64,000 nucleotides of DNA, from positions 54,019 to 118,018 of the forward strand of contig NZ_SUNI01000014.1 of NCBI RefSeq assembly GCF_005048225.1. The letters are read 5' to 3'. This document shows, in pieces, positions 1 through 8,925 of the stretch. The position numbers were made by a program, and so were the translations under genes. Source of the DNA: Paracoccus gahaiensis (GTDB taxonomy: Bacteria; Pseudomonadota; Alphaproteobacteria; Rhodobacterales; Rhodobacteraceae). The notes beneath the pieces are model-generated. The model was not told the origin of the DNA. It saw only the letters and a list, made by a program, of their open reading frames with translations, and searched no databases. Within the stretch, counting starts at the first letter, position 1; every line of letters starts with the position of its first letter.

Positions 1-1
1 C

Positions 2-274
2 GAACAGGAGGAGCCGCTGGTCATCGCCGTGCCCGCCGAGGGTTCGATGCAGGTCATGGACCAGCCGGTGTCCGACGACCAGATGGTCACCGCCCTGCGC
101 ACAGCCCTGGCGGACCGCAGCACCGCCCGCGTGTTCCTGCGCGCCGACGGCACCATCCCCTATAGCCGCGTGGTGCAGATCATGGGCGCGCTGAACGCGG
201 CGGGCATCACCGACATCGTGCTGGTCACCGAGACCGGCGGACCGCGCATGGACGCGGCCGGGACGGGCAACTAG
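2..274 (+). CDS. tolR: TolR, biopolymer transport protein (5' truncated)
   Basis: The C-terminal 90 residues of an ExbD/TolR-family protein enter from the left edge, so start codon and membrane anchor lie outside the window. TolR is the inner-membrane partner of TolQ that couples proton flow to TolA. The visible part has the family's periplasmic fold: a VLRADG-like strand (here VFLRADGTIPYSRVVQIMGAL) and a closing ITDIVLVTE strand. It stops at TAG and tolA starts 3 nt later. Identification leans on this C-terminal pattern and on the tolA-tolB-pal-cpoB genes that follow. Confidence 0.9.
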   Translation, partial: EQEEPLVIAVPAEGSMQVMDQPVSDDQMVTALRTALADRSTARVFLRADGTIPYSRVVQIMGALNAAGITDIVLVTETGGPRMDAAGTGN

Positions 275-277
275 GCC

Positions 278-2392
278 ATGGAGGACCGCGAGGGGCGCAT
301 CGGCTATTGGGTCTCGGGGGTGGCGCACGGGTCGCTGATCCTCTGGGCGATCCTGGGCGGCGCGCTGTTCCGGCCCCAGCCCGACCATCCGGTGCGCACG
401 ACGCAGGTCTCGACCGTCAGCGGCGCCGAGTTCGAGGCGATGGCTGCCGCCGCACGCGGGGCAGGGCCGGTGGGCGCCGAGGCGACCGCGGTGGCCAGCC
501 TGCCAGATCCGGTGGACCCCGACGAGGACGGGGCCGCACGCCCCGTCGATGCCGCGCCCCCGCAGACGGGCCAGGCCGAGGCGCTGCCGGCGCCCGATGC
601 CGCCGAGGCGCAGCCCGACCTGAGCGATTTCGCGCCCACGATGCCCGTCGACGTGGCGACCGACCTGCCCGCGCCAAGCGCCAACCAGACCGCCGGGGCC
701 GAGGCGCCTCCCGCGATGCCCGACACCCCCACAGCACCTCTGGCCGAGGCCCAGCCCACGCAGCCTGCCCAGCCTGCCGCGCCCATGGCGGACGCCCCGG
801 CGGTGCCGGTCGCGCCGCGATCCGTCCTGGCGCTGGACGCCTCGCCCCGCCCGCAGGACCGGCCCGCCGGTCTGGTCGAGGCCTTCAACCGCCGCGTGGC
901 GCAGGCCGAGGCCGAGCAGCAGGCGGCTTTGGTGGCGGAACGTGAGGCCGCCGAGGCGCAGCAGCAGGCCGCCGAAGCCGCACGGCAGCAGGCCGCCAAT
1001 GCCGCCGCCGAGGCCGAACGTCAGGCCGCTGCTGACGCCGCCGCTGCCGCCGCGGCGGAGCAGGAACTGGCCGCCGAGCGTGAGGCTGCGGCAGAAGCTG
1101 AACGCCAAGCTGCCGCCGAGGCGGAGGCCGACGCGGCGCGCCAAGCAGCAGCGGAGGCGGAAGCACAGGCCGAGCGCCAGGCCGCCGCCGATGCGGCAGC
1201 GGCTGCCGAGGCCGAACAGCAGGCTGCCGCCGAGGCGGCAGCACAGGCCGCTGCCGACGCCGCGCGCCAGGCTGCAGCGGATGCCGCTGAAGAGGAACGT
1301 CAGGCAGCGGCAGAGGCGGAGCGTCAGGCCGCCGCCGACGCGGAAGCGGAGCGCCTTGCCGCCGCAGAGGCAGCAGCCGAAGCCGAACGTCAGGCTGCCG
1401 TCGACGCGGAAGCGGAAGCGGAGCGGCTTGCCGCTGCGGAAGCTGCGGCCGAGGCAGAGCGTCAGGCTGCGGAGGCTGCCGAAGCCGAGGCGGAACGTCA
1501 GGCGGCAGCCGAGGCCGCCGCTGAAGCCGAACGCCAGGCTGCTGCGGAAGCTGAGGCCGAGGCAGAGCGCCAAGCAGCAGCCGCCGAAGCGGAACGTCAG
1601 GCAGAGGCCGAACGCCAAGCTGCGGCTGCCGAGGCGGAGCGTCAGGCAGAAGCCGCGCGCCAAGCGGCAGCTGCCGAAGCGGAACGCCAAGCAGAAGCCG
1701 CGCGCCAGGCCGCCGCCGACGCGGAACGTCAGGCCGCCGCCGAAGCTGCTGCGCGGGCCGAGGCCGACCGGCAGGCGCTGGAGGATGCGCTGCGCGAGGC
1801 GCAGTCGGGCGGCGGGGGGCAGGACACGGCCTCGACCGGTCAGACCCCGGGCGGCGAGACGCAGACGATCGAGGGGGGCAGCGGCGCTTCGGCGGGGCTC
1901 GATCCGCTGGCCGCCGCGCTGGCGGGGGCGATGGCCGGGACCGGCGCCTCGGCGGATCCCGCGAACGATCCCTCGGGCCCGCCTGCGGACATGATGCGCC
2001 TGACCCCGGGCCCGATCGATCAGATCCAAACCACGCCGCTGGCCGATCCGGGGGCGGGGCTGCCGATGGGCGATCCGCTGACCCTGTCGGAGCGCGACGG
2101 GCTGCGCTTTGCCATCCAGAACTGCTGGAACATGGGCGCGCTGTCGGTCGAGGCCTCGCAGATGACCGTCTCGGTCGGCTTCACGCTGTCGCCCGACGGC
2201 CAGCCCGACCAGGACAGCCTGCGCCTTGCCGGCTTTCAGGGCGGCAGCGAGACCGCCGCCCAGCAGGCCTTCGAGGTCGCGCGTCGCGCCATCCTGATGT
2301 GCGGGCGTGCAGGCTTCGATCTGCCGGCCTCGAAATACGGGCGCTGGCGCGATGTCGTGGTCGATTTCCGGCCCGGCGGCGTCACGTTCTGA
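278..2392 (+). CDS. tolA: TolA, envelope-spanning Tol-Pal protein with expanded Ala/Glu/Gln/Arg domain
   Basis: The 704-residue product has the TolA plan: one N-terminal membrane segment (about residues 9-31), a Pro/Ala-rich linker, a very long Ala/Glu/Gln/Arg helix (about 205-510) built from AEAERQAA-type repeats, a Gly-rich hinge, and a globular C-terminal domain (about 590-704) with two Cys (in IQNCWNMG and AILMCGRAG) likely forming a disulfide. It should link inner-membrane TolQR to TolB/Pal during outer-membrane constriction. It is longer than enterobacterial TolA (about 420 residues), nearly all of the excess being linker and repeat. The start lies 3 nt after tolR, implying coupled translation. 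Confidence 0.9.
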   Translation: MEDREGRIGYWVSGVAHGSLILWAILGGALFRPQPDHPVRTTQVSTVSGAEFEAMAAAARGAGPVGAEATAVASLPDPVDPDEDGAARPVDAAPPQTGQAEALPAPDAAEAQPDLSDFAPTMPVDVATDLPAPSANQTAGAEAPPAMPDTPTAPLAEAQPTQPAQPAAPMADAPAVPVAPRSVLALDASPRPQDRPAGLVEAFNRRVAQAEAEQQAALVAEREAAEAQQQAAEAARQQAANAAAEAERQAAADAAAAAAAEQELAAEREAAAEAERQAAAEAEADAARQAAAEAEAQAERQAAADAAAAAEAEQQAAAEAAAQAAADAARQAAADAAEEERQAAAEAERQAAADAEAERLAAAEAAAEAERQAAVDAEAEAERLAAAEAAAEAERQAAEAAEAEAERQAAAEAAAEAERQAAAEAEAEAERQAAAAEAERQAEAERQAAAAEAERQAEAARQAAAAEAERQAEAARQAAADAERQAAAEAAARAEADRQALEDALREAQSGGGGQDTASTGQTPGGETQTIEGGSGASAGLDPLAAALAGAMAGTGASADPANDPSGPPADMMRLTPGPIDQIQTTPLADPGAGLPMGDPLTLSERDGLRFAIQNCWNMGALSVEASQMTVSVGFTLSPDGQPDQDSLRLAGFQGGSETAAQQAFEVARRAILMCGRAGFDLPASKYGRWRDVVVDFRPGGVTF

Positions 2393-2451
2393 GAGCACGC
2401 TTGCGGCGGGCGGCCTTTCGCCCGCTGCCGATGAAAGGTAATGACCACGCC

Positions 2452-3771
2452 ATGTTCCGACCCTCGATCCTTGCTTCCGCCCTCGCCCTGGCCGCAGCCC
2501 TGCTGCCGGCCGGACCCCTGCTGGCGCAGGACGCGCCGCTGCGCATCGAGATCACCGACGGCGTGATCGAGCCGATGACCATCGCCATTCCCGCCTTCCA
2601 CGGCGATGCCGAGATCGCCGCCCGCGTCCGCGCGGTGGTGGCCGAGGATCTGACCGGCACCGGCCTTTTCCGCGAGATCCCCGCCGAGGCGCAGGTCGCG
2701 CGGCCCGGCAGCTTTGCCGAGGCGGTCAGCTACGAGGACTGGCGCGCGGTCGACGCACAGGCGCTGGTCTCGGCCGAGGTGCGGCAGATGGGCGAGAACA
2801 TCAGCGTGCGGTTCCGGCTGTTCGATGTGGTCTCGGGGCAGCCGCAAGGCGACGGGATGCAGTTCGACGCCCGCGCCAGCGACTGGCGCCGCGCCGCGCA
2901 CAAGATCGCCGACCAGATCTATGCCCGGCTGACCGGCGAGAAGCCCTATTTCGACAGCCGCGTGGCCTTCGTGCAGGAAACCGGCCCCAAGAACGCCCGC
3001 ATAAAGCGGATCGGGGTGATGGATTACGACGGCGCCAACATCCTGTGGATGACCGACAGCTCGTCTTTGGTGCTGGCGCCCAAGTTCTCGCCGGACGGGC
3101 GGCGGCTGCTGTACACCAGCTATGACAGCGGCTTTCCGCAGATCCAGCTGATGGACGTGGCCAGCGTCAGCGCCCGGCCCCTGACGCAGGACGCCTCGAC
3201 CATGGCCTTCGCGCCGACCTTCAGCCCGGACGGGCGGTGGGTGGCCTATTCGCGCGAGCAGGGCGGCAATACCGACATCTGGCTGATGGACGTGGCGACC
3301 GGAGCGCAGCGGCCGCTGACCAATTCGCCCGCCATCGACACCTCGCCCGGCTTCAGCCCGGACGGGCAGCGCGTGGTCTTCGAAAGCGACCGCTCGGGGA
3401 CGCCGCAGCTGTACATCATGGGGCTGGACGGGGCGGAACCCGTGCGCATCAGCTTTGGCGAGGGGCGCTATGGCACCCCCGCCTGGTCGCCCAAGGGCGA
3501 CATGGTGGCCTTCACCAAGCAGATCGGCGACCGATTCCATATCGGGGTGATGCGCACCGACGGCTCGTCCGAGCAGATGCTGACCGAATCCTTCCTGGAC
3601 GAGGGGCCGACCTGGGCGCCCAATGGCCGCGTGGTGATGTTCACGCGTGTCACCCCGGGCGGAAACGGCCAGCCCCGGCTGCATTCGGTGGACATCACCG
3701 GGCGCAACATGCGACCGATGAATCTGGACTTTGCCGCCTCGGACCCGTCCTGGGGACCCCTGATGCCATGA
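2452..3771 (+). CDS. tolB: TolB, periplasmic beta-propeller of the Tol-Pal system
   Basis: The 439-residue protein has a Sec signal peptide (MFRPSILAS to LLAQDAPL), an N-terminal TolB domain, then a six-bladed propeller seen as repeated FSPDGR/FSPDGQ blades with LMDV and IWLMD strands. TolB binds Pal and TolA in the periplasm. Start choice: ATG 2452 gives a signal peptide of normal length; an in-frame ATG at 2431 adds seven residues (MKGNDHA) and is possible, since the AAAGG at 2434-2438 sits rather far (13 nt) from 2452. The gene is followed after 7 nt by pal. Confidence 0.93.
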   Translation: MFRPSILASALALAAALLPAGPLLAQDAPLRIEITDGVIEPMTIAIPAFHGDAEIAARVRAVVAEDLTGTGLFREIPAEAQVARPGSFAEAVSYEDWRAVDAQALVSAEVRQMGENISVRFRLFDVVSGQPQGDGMQFDARASDWRRAAHKIADQIYARLTGEKPYFDSRVAFVQETGPKNARIKRIGVMDYDGANILWMTDSSSLVLAPKFSPDGRRLLYTSYDSGFPQIQLMDVASVSARPLTQDASTMAFAPTFSPDGRWVAYSREQGGNTDIWLMDVATGAQRPLTNSPAIDTSPGFSPDGQRVVFESDRSGTPQLYIMGLDGAEPVRISFGEGRYGTPAWSPKGDMVAFTKQIGDRFHIGVMRTDGSSEQMLTESFLDEGPTWAPNGRVVMFTRVTPGGNGQPRLHSVDITGRNMRPMNLDFAASDPSWGPLMP

Positions 3772-3778
3772 GGATGAC

Positions 3779-4492
3779 ATGATGAACGCCGCCCCGACAT
3801 CCGCCAAGACATCCGCCCTGCTGGCTGCCCTTCTGGCTCTGGCGGGTTGTGCCCAGCCCGCGCCGCCCGTGGCGGCCCCCGTCACCGATCCCTATGCCAG
3901 CACCGGCAGCGGGGCGGTGTTCCAGGGCGATCTGGCCGGCGGCGTCCTGGGCGCGCAGGCGACCACGCAGTATTTCCAGAGCGCGATCGGCGACACCGTG
4001 CGTTTTCCCGCCGACCAGACGACCCTGACGGCGGAGGCGCGAGAGATCCTGGCCCGGCAGGCCGGCTGGCTGTCCCAGCATGCGGGCTTCACCGCCGTCG
4101 TGCAGGGCCATGCCGAGGAAACCGGCACGCGCGAATATAACCTGGCTTTGGGTGCCCGCCGGGCCAGCGCGGTGCAGGAATATCTGGTGGCGCAGGGCGT
4201 GGCCCCCGACCGCATCCGCACCCTGTCCTTCGGCAAGGAACGCCCCGCCGCCACCTGTTCGGACGAGGGCTGCTATGCGCAGAACCGCCGCGTGGTGACG
4301 GTGGTGACAGAAGCCGCGCCCGCGGCCCCGATGGTGGTCTCTGCCGCGCCGCAAGCTGGTGGGGCGCAGACCGGCATCACCCAGACTGCCGCACCCCAAG
4401 CCATCGCGCCTCAATCCACCGCACCCCAATCCAACGCACCCCAATCCGCCACGCCCCGGATGGGGACGAGCCCGACCGGGATCGGCATGTGA
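3779..4492 (+). CDS. pal: Pal, peptidoglycan-associated OmpA-like lipoprotein with Pro/Gln tail
   Basis: The 237-residue product starts with a lipoprotein signal ending in the lipobox LALAGC, so Cys24 is the likely lipidated residue. An OmpA-C peptidoglycan-binding domain follows (about residues 60-180), with the phasing typical of Pal: VRFPADQTTL, VVQGHAEETGTREYNLALG and the arginine-rich NRRVV end. Pal anchors the outer membrane to peptidoglycan and binds TolB. Unlike common Pal (about 160-175 residues) it has a tail of roughly 50 residues made of APQS/APQA repeats. Its last codons overlap the cpoB start (ATGTGATG). Confidence 0.92.
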   Translation: MMNAAPTSAKTSALLAALLALAGCAQPAPPVAAPVTDPYASTGSGAVFQGDLAGGVLGAQATTQYFQSAIGDTVRFPADQTTLTAEAREILARQAGWLSQHAGFTAVVQGHAEETGTREYNLALGARRASAVQEYLVAQGVAPDRIRTLSFGKERPAATCSDEGCYAQNRRVVTVVTEAAPAAPMVVSAAPQAGGAQTGITQTAAPQAIAPQSTAPQSNAPQSATPRMGTSPTGIGM

Positions 4493-5400
4493 TGCGGCTG
4501 GCATCGGCCCTGATCCTGGCCTTGGCGCTGCCCTTCGGGGCCTTGGCGCAGGCGGCGCCCGATGCGGCGACGCTGGCCGACATGCGCCAGCAGGTGACCG
4601 AGTTGCGCGGCCAGTTGCAATCGCTGCGCGCCGAGCTGGTCGCCTCGGGCGCCGCCGGGTTCCAGGCGGCGGGCGGGGCCGGGGCCATCGACCGCATGAA
4701 CGCGATGGAGGCGCAGCTGATGCGCCTGACCAACCAGACCGAACAGCTGCAGAACCGCGTCAACCGCATTGCCGGCGATGGCGAGCGGCGGCTGGCCGAT
4801 CTGGAATTCCGCCTCTGCGAGGTCGATCCCGCCTGCGATCTGAGCGCGCTGACGGTGCCGCAGGCGCCGACCGGGATGACGCCGGAACTGGCGCCCTCGC
4901 AGCCCGCGGCGGATGGGGGCGGCGGGCCTGCCGCGACCGCCGCCGAGCGGTCCGATTTCGACGCCGCCAGTGCGGTGATGGCCAGCGGCGATCATGCCCG
5001 TGCGGCGCAGATGTTCGCCGATGTGGCCGAGACCCATGCGGGCGGTCCGCTGACCGCCGAGGCGCTGTTCCTGCGCGGCCAGGCGCTGGACATGGCCGGC
5101 CAGCCGCGCGAGGCCGCCACCGCCTGGCTGGAGGGCTTCGCCGCCGATCCCGACGGCGTGCTGGCGGGCGACAGCCTGCTGGGCATCGCCCGGGTGATCG
5201 AGGGGCAGGGCGAGGCCACCGCCGCCTGCCTCTATCTGGCCGAGATCCCGGCCCGCTTTCCCGGCAGCCCGCAGGCGCTGGAGGCCGAACAGCAGGTGAC
5301 CCGGCTTGGCTGCGGCATCACCGATCTGGGCGCGCTGGACCCGCTGCTGGATCCCACGCTGGACCCCGAGGCGGCCGCCGATCTGGCCGAACACCAGTGA
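4489..5400 (+). CDS. cpoB: CpoB/YbgF, Tol-Pal associated TPR protein
   Basis: The 303-residue exported protein has a signal peptide ending near ALAQA, an N-terminal coiled coil (about 30-100, heptads around MEAQLMRLTNQTEQLQNRVNRI), a linker, and a C-terminal TPR region (about 165-280: ASAVMASGDHARAAQMF, GQALDMAGQPREAATAW). This is the YbgF/CpoB plan, the protein that coordinates peptidoglycan synthesis with Tol-Pal constriction. It starts within the end of pal; an ATG at 4492 is an equal alternative. Its stop overlaps the tilS start, so the tol operon and tilS are probably co-transcribed. Confidence 0.9.
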   Translation: MMRLASALILALALPFGALAQAAPDAATLADMRQQVTELRGQLQSLRAELVASGAAGFQAAGGAGAIDRMNAMEAQLMRLTNQTEQLQNRVNRIAGDGERRLADLEFRLCEVDPACDLSALTVPQAPTGMTPELAPSQPAADGGGGPAATAAERSDFDAASAVMASGDHARAAQMFADVAETHAGGPLTAEALFLRGQALDMAGQPREAATAWLEGFAADPDGVLAGDSLLGIARVIEGQGEATAACLYLAEIPARFPGSPQALEAEQQVTRLGCGITDLGALDPLLDPTLDPEAAADLAEHQ

Positions 5401-6623
5401 CGGGCGACCCCGCCGGCCGCATCCTGGCCGCGCTGGACCGGCTGGCCGGAGATCTTCCGGCCCTGGGACTTGCGGTCTCGGGCGGAGGCGATTCGATCGC
5501 GATGATGCATGTGGCCGCCGAATGGGCGCGGGGCCGGCGGCTGATGGTGGCCACGGTCGATCACGGCCTGCGCGAGGGCAGCGCCGAGGAGGCCGACGAG
5601 GTCGCCCGCGCCGCCCGCGCCCTGGGCCTGCCCCATGCCATCCTGCTGTGGCGCCGCGACACGCAGCAAGGCAACCTGATGGCCCAGGCCCGCGACGCGC
5701 GGCTGCGGCTGCTGTCGGGCTGGGCACAGCGCAACGAGCTGCCCGCCGTGGCGCTTGGCCACACCGCCAACGACCTGGCCGAGACGCTGGTCATGCGGCT
5801 GGCGCGGGGCTCGGGGATCGACGGGCTGGCGGCCATGGCCGAATGGCGCGACGCCTTCGGGATGCGCTGGCTGCGCCCGATGCTGGGCGCGGGCCGGGCC
5901 GATCTGCGCGACTGGCTGAGTGCACGCGGCATCGGCTGGATCGACGATCCCACCAACGACAATGCCGATTACGACCGCGTGCGCGCCCGGCAGGCCATCG
6001 CCTCGCTCGGGCTGGACGTGTCGGGGCTGGCGCGGTCCGCCGGGCATATCGGCGATGCCCGCGACGCACTGTCCGCCTATGCCGCGCTGGTCTCGAAAGA
6101 GGCCGAGGCCGAGCGGGGCAGCCTGACCCTGTCGCGCGCCGCCCTGCGCGAGGCCCCGCCCGAGATCCGCCGCCGCATCCTGGTCGCCGCCTGCCGGTGG
6201 GTCACCGGGGGCGACTATCCGCCGCGCCGCGCGACCCTGCTGCACGCGCTGGAGGCGGTGATGGCGCAGGGGCGGGTGACCTTGGACGGGGCGATGATCT
6301 CTCCGACCGCGACCGGGTTGCGGGTCACGCGCGAGGCCGCCGCCGCGCAGCGTGCCGGGGCCACGACCGACAAAATCTGGGACCGCCGCTGGACGATCGG
6401 CGGTCTGGCGCCCGGCCAGCATGTCGCGGCGCTTGGCTTCGACGCGCTGTCGCGGCTGCCTTGGCGTGATTCGGGGCTCTTGCGCGACGAGGCGGCGGCC
6501 AGCCCCGCGATCTGGCAGGGCGAGGCGCTGGTGGCCCCTTTGCTGCTGCGCGAAGCGGCGGCCTGGACGATTCGGCCCCTGCGGGGCGCGGCAGATTTCC
6601 GCAGGCTGGTGAAGGCGCATTGA
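5397..6623 (+). CDS. tilS: TilS, tRNA(Ile)-lysidine synthetase
   Basis: This 408-residue N-type ATP pyrophosphatase carries the PP-loop SGGGDS at residues 28-33 and the downstream GHTANDLAETLVMRLARGSG motif of the TilS/MesJ family. TilS converts C34 of tRNA-Ile(CAU) to lysidine so that it reads AUA; it is essential. Start choice: GTG at 5397 overlaps the cpoB stop (GTGA), and the reading frame upstream of it is only antisense-type filler inside cpoB. The 3' part is divergent, as usual for TilS C-terminal domains. Tol-tilS-ftsH is a recurrent alphaproteobacterial order. Confidence 0.93.
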   Translation: MTGDPAGRILAALDRLAGDLPALGLAVSGGGDSIAMMHVAAEWARGRRLMVATVDHGLREGSAEEADEVARAARALGLPHAILLWRRDTQQGNLMAQARDARLRLLSGWAQRNELPAVALGHTANDLAETLVMRLARGSGIDGLAAMAEWRDAFGMRWLRPMLGAGRADLRDWLSARGIGWIDDPTNDNADYDRVRARQAIASLGLDVSGLARSAGHIGDARDALSAYAALVSKEAEAERGSLTLSRAALREAPPEIRRRILVAACRWVTGGDYPPRRATLLHALEAVMAQGRVTLDGAMISPTATGLRVTREAAAAQRAGATTDKIWDRRWTIGGLAPGQHVAALGFDALSRLPWRDSGLLRDEAAASPAIWQGEALVAPLLLREAAAWTIRPLRGAADFRRLVKAH

Positions 6624-6646
6624 ACCTGCGCGAATAATCCCTATTT
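6620..6646 (+). promoter_or_regulatory. RpoH (sigma-32) type promoter for ftsH
   Basis: TTGAAC (6620-6625), 13 nt, then CCCTATTT (6639-6646) fits the heat-shock sigma pattern (CTTGAA / CCCCATnT). It overlaps the tilS stop codon and lies 35 nt upstream of the ftsH start. ftsH is a known RpoH target in many proteobacteria. A sigma-70 reading (TTGAAC, 16 nt, TATTTT) is also possible. Confidence 0.55.
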
Positions 6647-6680
6647 TCTGTTCAAACCATATTCCGCCGGAGGACCCTTT

Positions 6681-8576
6681 TTGGGCAATGCACGCAACTT
6701 CGCCTTCTGGGTGGTACTGTTCCTGATGATCCTGGCCCTGTTCAACCTGTTCAGCGACGGGTCGAACACCATGAACAGCCGCCAGATCAGCTATTCCGAC
6801 TTCATCCAGCGCGTGCAGAACGATCAGGTCACCGCCGTGACGATCGACGGCGAGGATGTCGCGATCACCGGCGTCGACGGCCAGCAATTCGCCACCGTCC
6901 GCCCGATGGGCGAGGATATCAGCGACCGGCTGATCCAGCAGGGCGTGGATGTGCGGGTCGTCAAGCAGCAGAGCAGCGGCTTCATGTCGATGCTGGGCGT
7001 GTGGCTGCCCTTCATCCTGCTGATCGGGGTCTGGATCTTCTTCATGAACCGCATGCAGGGCGGTGGCAAAGGCGGGGCGATGGGCTTTGGCAAGTCCAAG
7101 GCAAAGCTCTTGACCGAAAAGCATGGCCGCGTGACCTTCGACGACGTGGCCGGCATCGATGAGGCCAAGGAAGAGCTGGAAGAGATCGTCGAATTCCTGC
7201 GCAACCCGCAGAAGTTCAGCCGCTTGGGCGGCAAGATCCCCAAAGGCGCGCTGCTGGTCGGCCCTCCGGGCACCGGCAAGACGCTCTTGGCCCGTGCCAT
7301 CGCGGGCGAGGCGGGCGTGCCCTTCTTCACCATCTCGGGGTCCGATTTCGTCGAGATGTTCGTTGGCGTCGGCGCCAGCCGCGTGCGCGACATGTTCGAG
7401 CAGGCCAAGAAATCCGCCCCCTGCATCCTCTTCATCGACGAGATCGATGCGGTGGGCCGGGCGCGCGGCGTGGGCATCGGTGGCGGCAATGACGAGCGCG
7501 AGCAGACCCTGAACCAGCTTCTGGTCGAGATGGACGGGTTCGAGGCCAATGAAGGCATCATCATCATCGCCGCGACTAACCGCAAGGACGTGCTGGACCC
7601 CGCGCTGCTGCGCCCGGGCCGCTTCGACCGCCAGATTCACGTGCCCAACCCCGACATCAAGGGCCGTGAGAAGATTCTCTCCGTCCACTCGCGCAAGGTC
7701 CCGGTCGGCCCCGATGTGGACCTGCGCCTGATCGCGCGCGGCACGCCGGGCTTCTCGGGCGCCGACCTGATGAACCTGGTGAACGAGGCGGCGCTGACCG
7801 CTGCCCGCATCGGTCGCCGCTTCGTCAGCATGGCCGATTTCGAAAGCGCCAAGGACAAGGTGATGCTGGGGGTCGAACGCCGCAGTCTCGTGCTGACGCC
7901 CGAGCAGAAGGAAAAGACCGCCTATCACGAGGCAGGTCATGCCGTCGTCGGCCTGTCGCTGCCCAAATGCGATCCGGTCTACAAGGCGACGATCATCCCG
8001 CGCGGCGGGGCCTTGGGCATGGTCGTCAGCCTGCCCGAGATGGACCGCTTGAACTTCCACAAGGACGAGGCCAAGCAGAAGATCACCATGACCATGGCCG
8101 GCAAGGCTGCCGAGATCATCAAGTACGGTGAGGAAGGCGTCTCGAACGGCCCCGCGGGCGACATCCAGCAGGCCAGCGCGCTGGCCCGGGCGATGGTCAT
8201 GCGGTGGGGAATGTCCGACAAGGTCGGCGCGGTGGACTACGCCGAGGCGCATGAGGGCTACAATGGCAGCACCGGCGGCTTCTCGGTCTCGGCGGCGACC
8301 AAGGAGCTGATCGAGCAGGAGGTCCGCGACCTGATCGAGGAGGGCTATCAGGAAGCCTATCGAATCCTCATCGAGAAAGAGGTCGAATTCGAGCGCATGG
8401 CCCGGGGCCTGCTGGAATACGAGACCCTGACCGGCGAGGAAATCGCCCGCATCCTGCGCGGTGACGCGCTGGACGGCGGCGATGACGACACGCCGCCCAG
8501 CCTGATCCCGGCGGTCACGGCGATCCCCAAGACGGGTGCCGCGCCGAGCCCCGGCGGAGATCCCGCCCCGGCCTGA
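6681..8576 (+). CDS. ftsH: FtsH, membrane AAA+ zinc metalloprotease
   Basis: The 631-residue protein has two membrane segments (about 5-24 and 103-122) around a periplasmic domain, an AAA+ module with Walker A GPPGTGKT (about 194-201), Walker [12 protein letters not shown] and [22 protein letters not shown], and a zinc protease site HEAGH (about 417-421). It degrades misfolded membrane proteins and short-lived regulators. The start is TTG at 6681, set by CGGAGG at 6667-6672 and by the usual [10 protein letters not shown]-terminus; no ATG lies in a suitable place. It has its own heat-shock type promoter and a strong terminator, so it can be a single-gene unit. Confidence 0.97.
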   Translation: MGNARNFAFWVVLFLMILALFNLFSDGSNTMNSRQISYSDFIQRVQNDQVTAVTIDGEDVAITGVDGQQFATVRPMGEDISDRLIQQGVDVRVVKQQSSGFMSMLGVWLPFILLIGVWIFFMNRMQGGGKGGAMGFGKSKAKLLTEKHGRVTFDDVAGIDEAKEELEEIVEFLRNPQKFSRLGGKIPKGALLVGPPGTGKTLLARAIAGEAGVPFFTISGSDFVEMFVGVGASRVRDMFEQAKKSAPCILFIDEIDAVGRARGVGIGGGNDEREQTLNQLLVEMDGFEANEGIIIIAATNRKDVLDPALLRPGRFDRQIHVPNPDIKGREKILSVHSRKVPVGPDVDLRLIARGTPGFSGADLMNLVNEAALTAARIGRRFVSMADFESAKDKVMLGVERRSLVLTPEQKEKTAYHEAGHAVVGLSLPKCDPVYKATIIPRGGALGMVVSLPEMDRLNFHKDEAKQKITMTMAGKAAEIIKYGEEGVSNGPAGDIQQASALARAMVMRWGMSDKVGAVDYAEAHEGYNGSTGGFSVSAATKELIEQEVRDLIEEGYQEAYRILIEKEVEFERMARGLLEYETLTGEEIARILRGDALDGGDDDTPPSLIPAVTAIPKTGAAPSPGGDPAPA

Positions 8577-8601
8577 GAAAAAAATCACTGTCTGACAAAG
8601 G

Positions 8602-8630
8602 GAACCCCGGCCTGCGGCCGGGGTTCTTTT
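8602..8630 (+). terminator. Rho-independent terminator of ftsH
   Basis: Perfect 11-bp stem GAACCCCGGCC (8602-8612) with GGCCGGGGTTC (8616-8626), loop TGC, followed by TTTT. It lies 26 nt after the ftsH stop. Confidence 0.9.
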
Positions 8631-8859
8631 GCATATGGCCCCGGGCTTTTCAGCAGGACATCCTGTCTCGGGACCTGTTCAGGCCGTTGGCTGCCATATC
8701 CCGCGCAACTTTGTCCCTGCTCGGGGAAGTGATCGTTTTGTTCCGAGTCATTGTTTTCAAAGAAAATTCATCGGGCCTTTGCCCGGCGCAGCGGCGGGCC
8801 ATGCCGCGCGCTAACATAGACTAAATGGTCCTGATTTTACGTGGAAGTTTCCTGTGCGA

Positions 8860-8871
8860 TACAATATTGCA
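8860..8871. promoter_or_regulatory. Possible OhrR operator upstream of the MarR-family gene
   Basis: TACAATATTGCA is one mismatch from the palindrome TACAATATTGTA, and a related half (ACAATGCA) follows at 8873-8880. OhrR regulators bind AT-rich palindromes of the TACAATT/AATTGTA kind near their own promoters. The rest of the 295-nt gap from 8631 shows no gene; it is AT-richer near 8735-8775 and presumably holds the promoter. Confidence 0.35.
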
Positions 8872-8925
8872 GACAATGCAACATCGGCCAGTCAGCCTGG
8901 CAGCGACCCATTCCGGAACGACCCC

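Noticed and set aside
304..1994. Arg/Pro-rich frames in both strands over tolA
   Set aside because: Shadows of the Ala/Glu/Gln repeat; no start signals and no domain.
2299..2451. Longer start for TolB
   Set aside because: It would run through the end of tolA and hide the signal peptide.
5232..8588. A 1118-codon open frame on the minus strand opposite tilS and ftsH
   Set aside because: It is antisense to two certain genes and rich in Arg/His/Gly/Pro without any domain, the normal result of GC-rich third positions.
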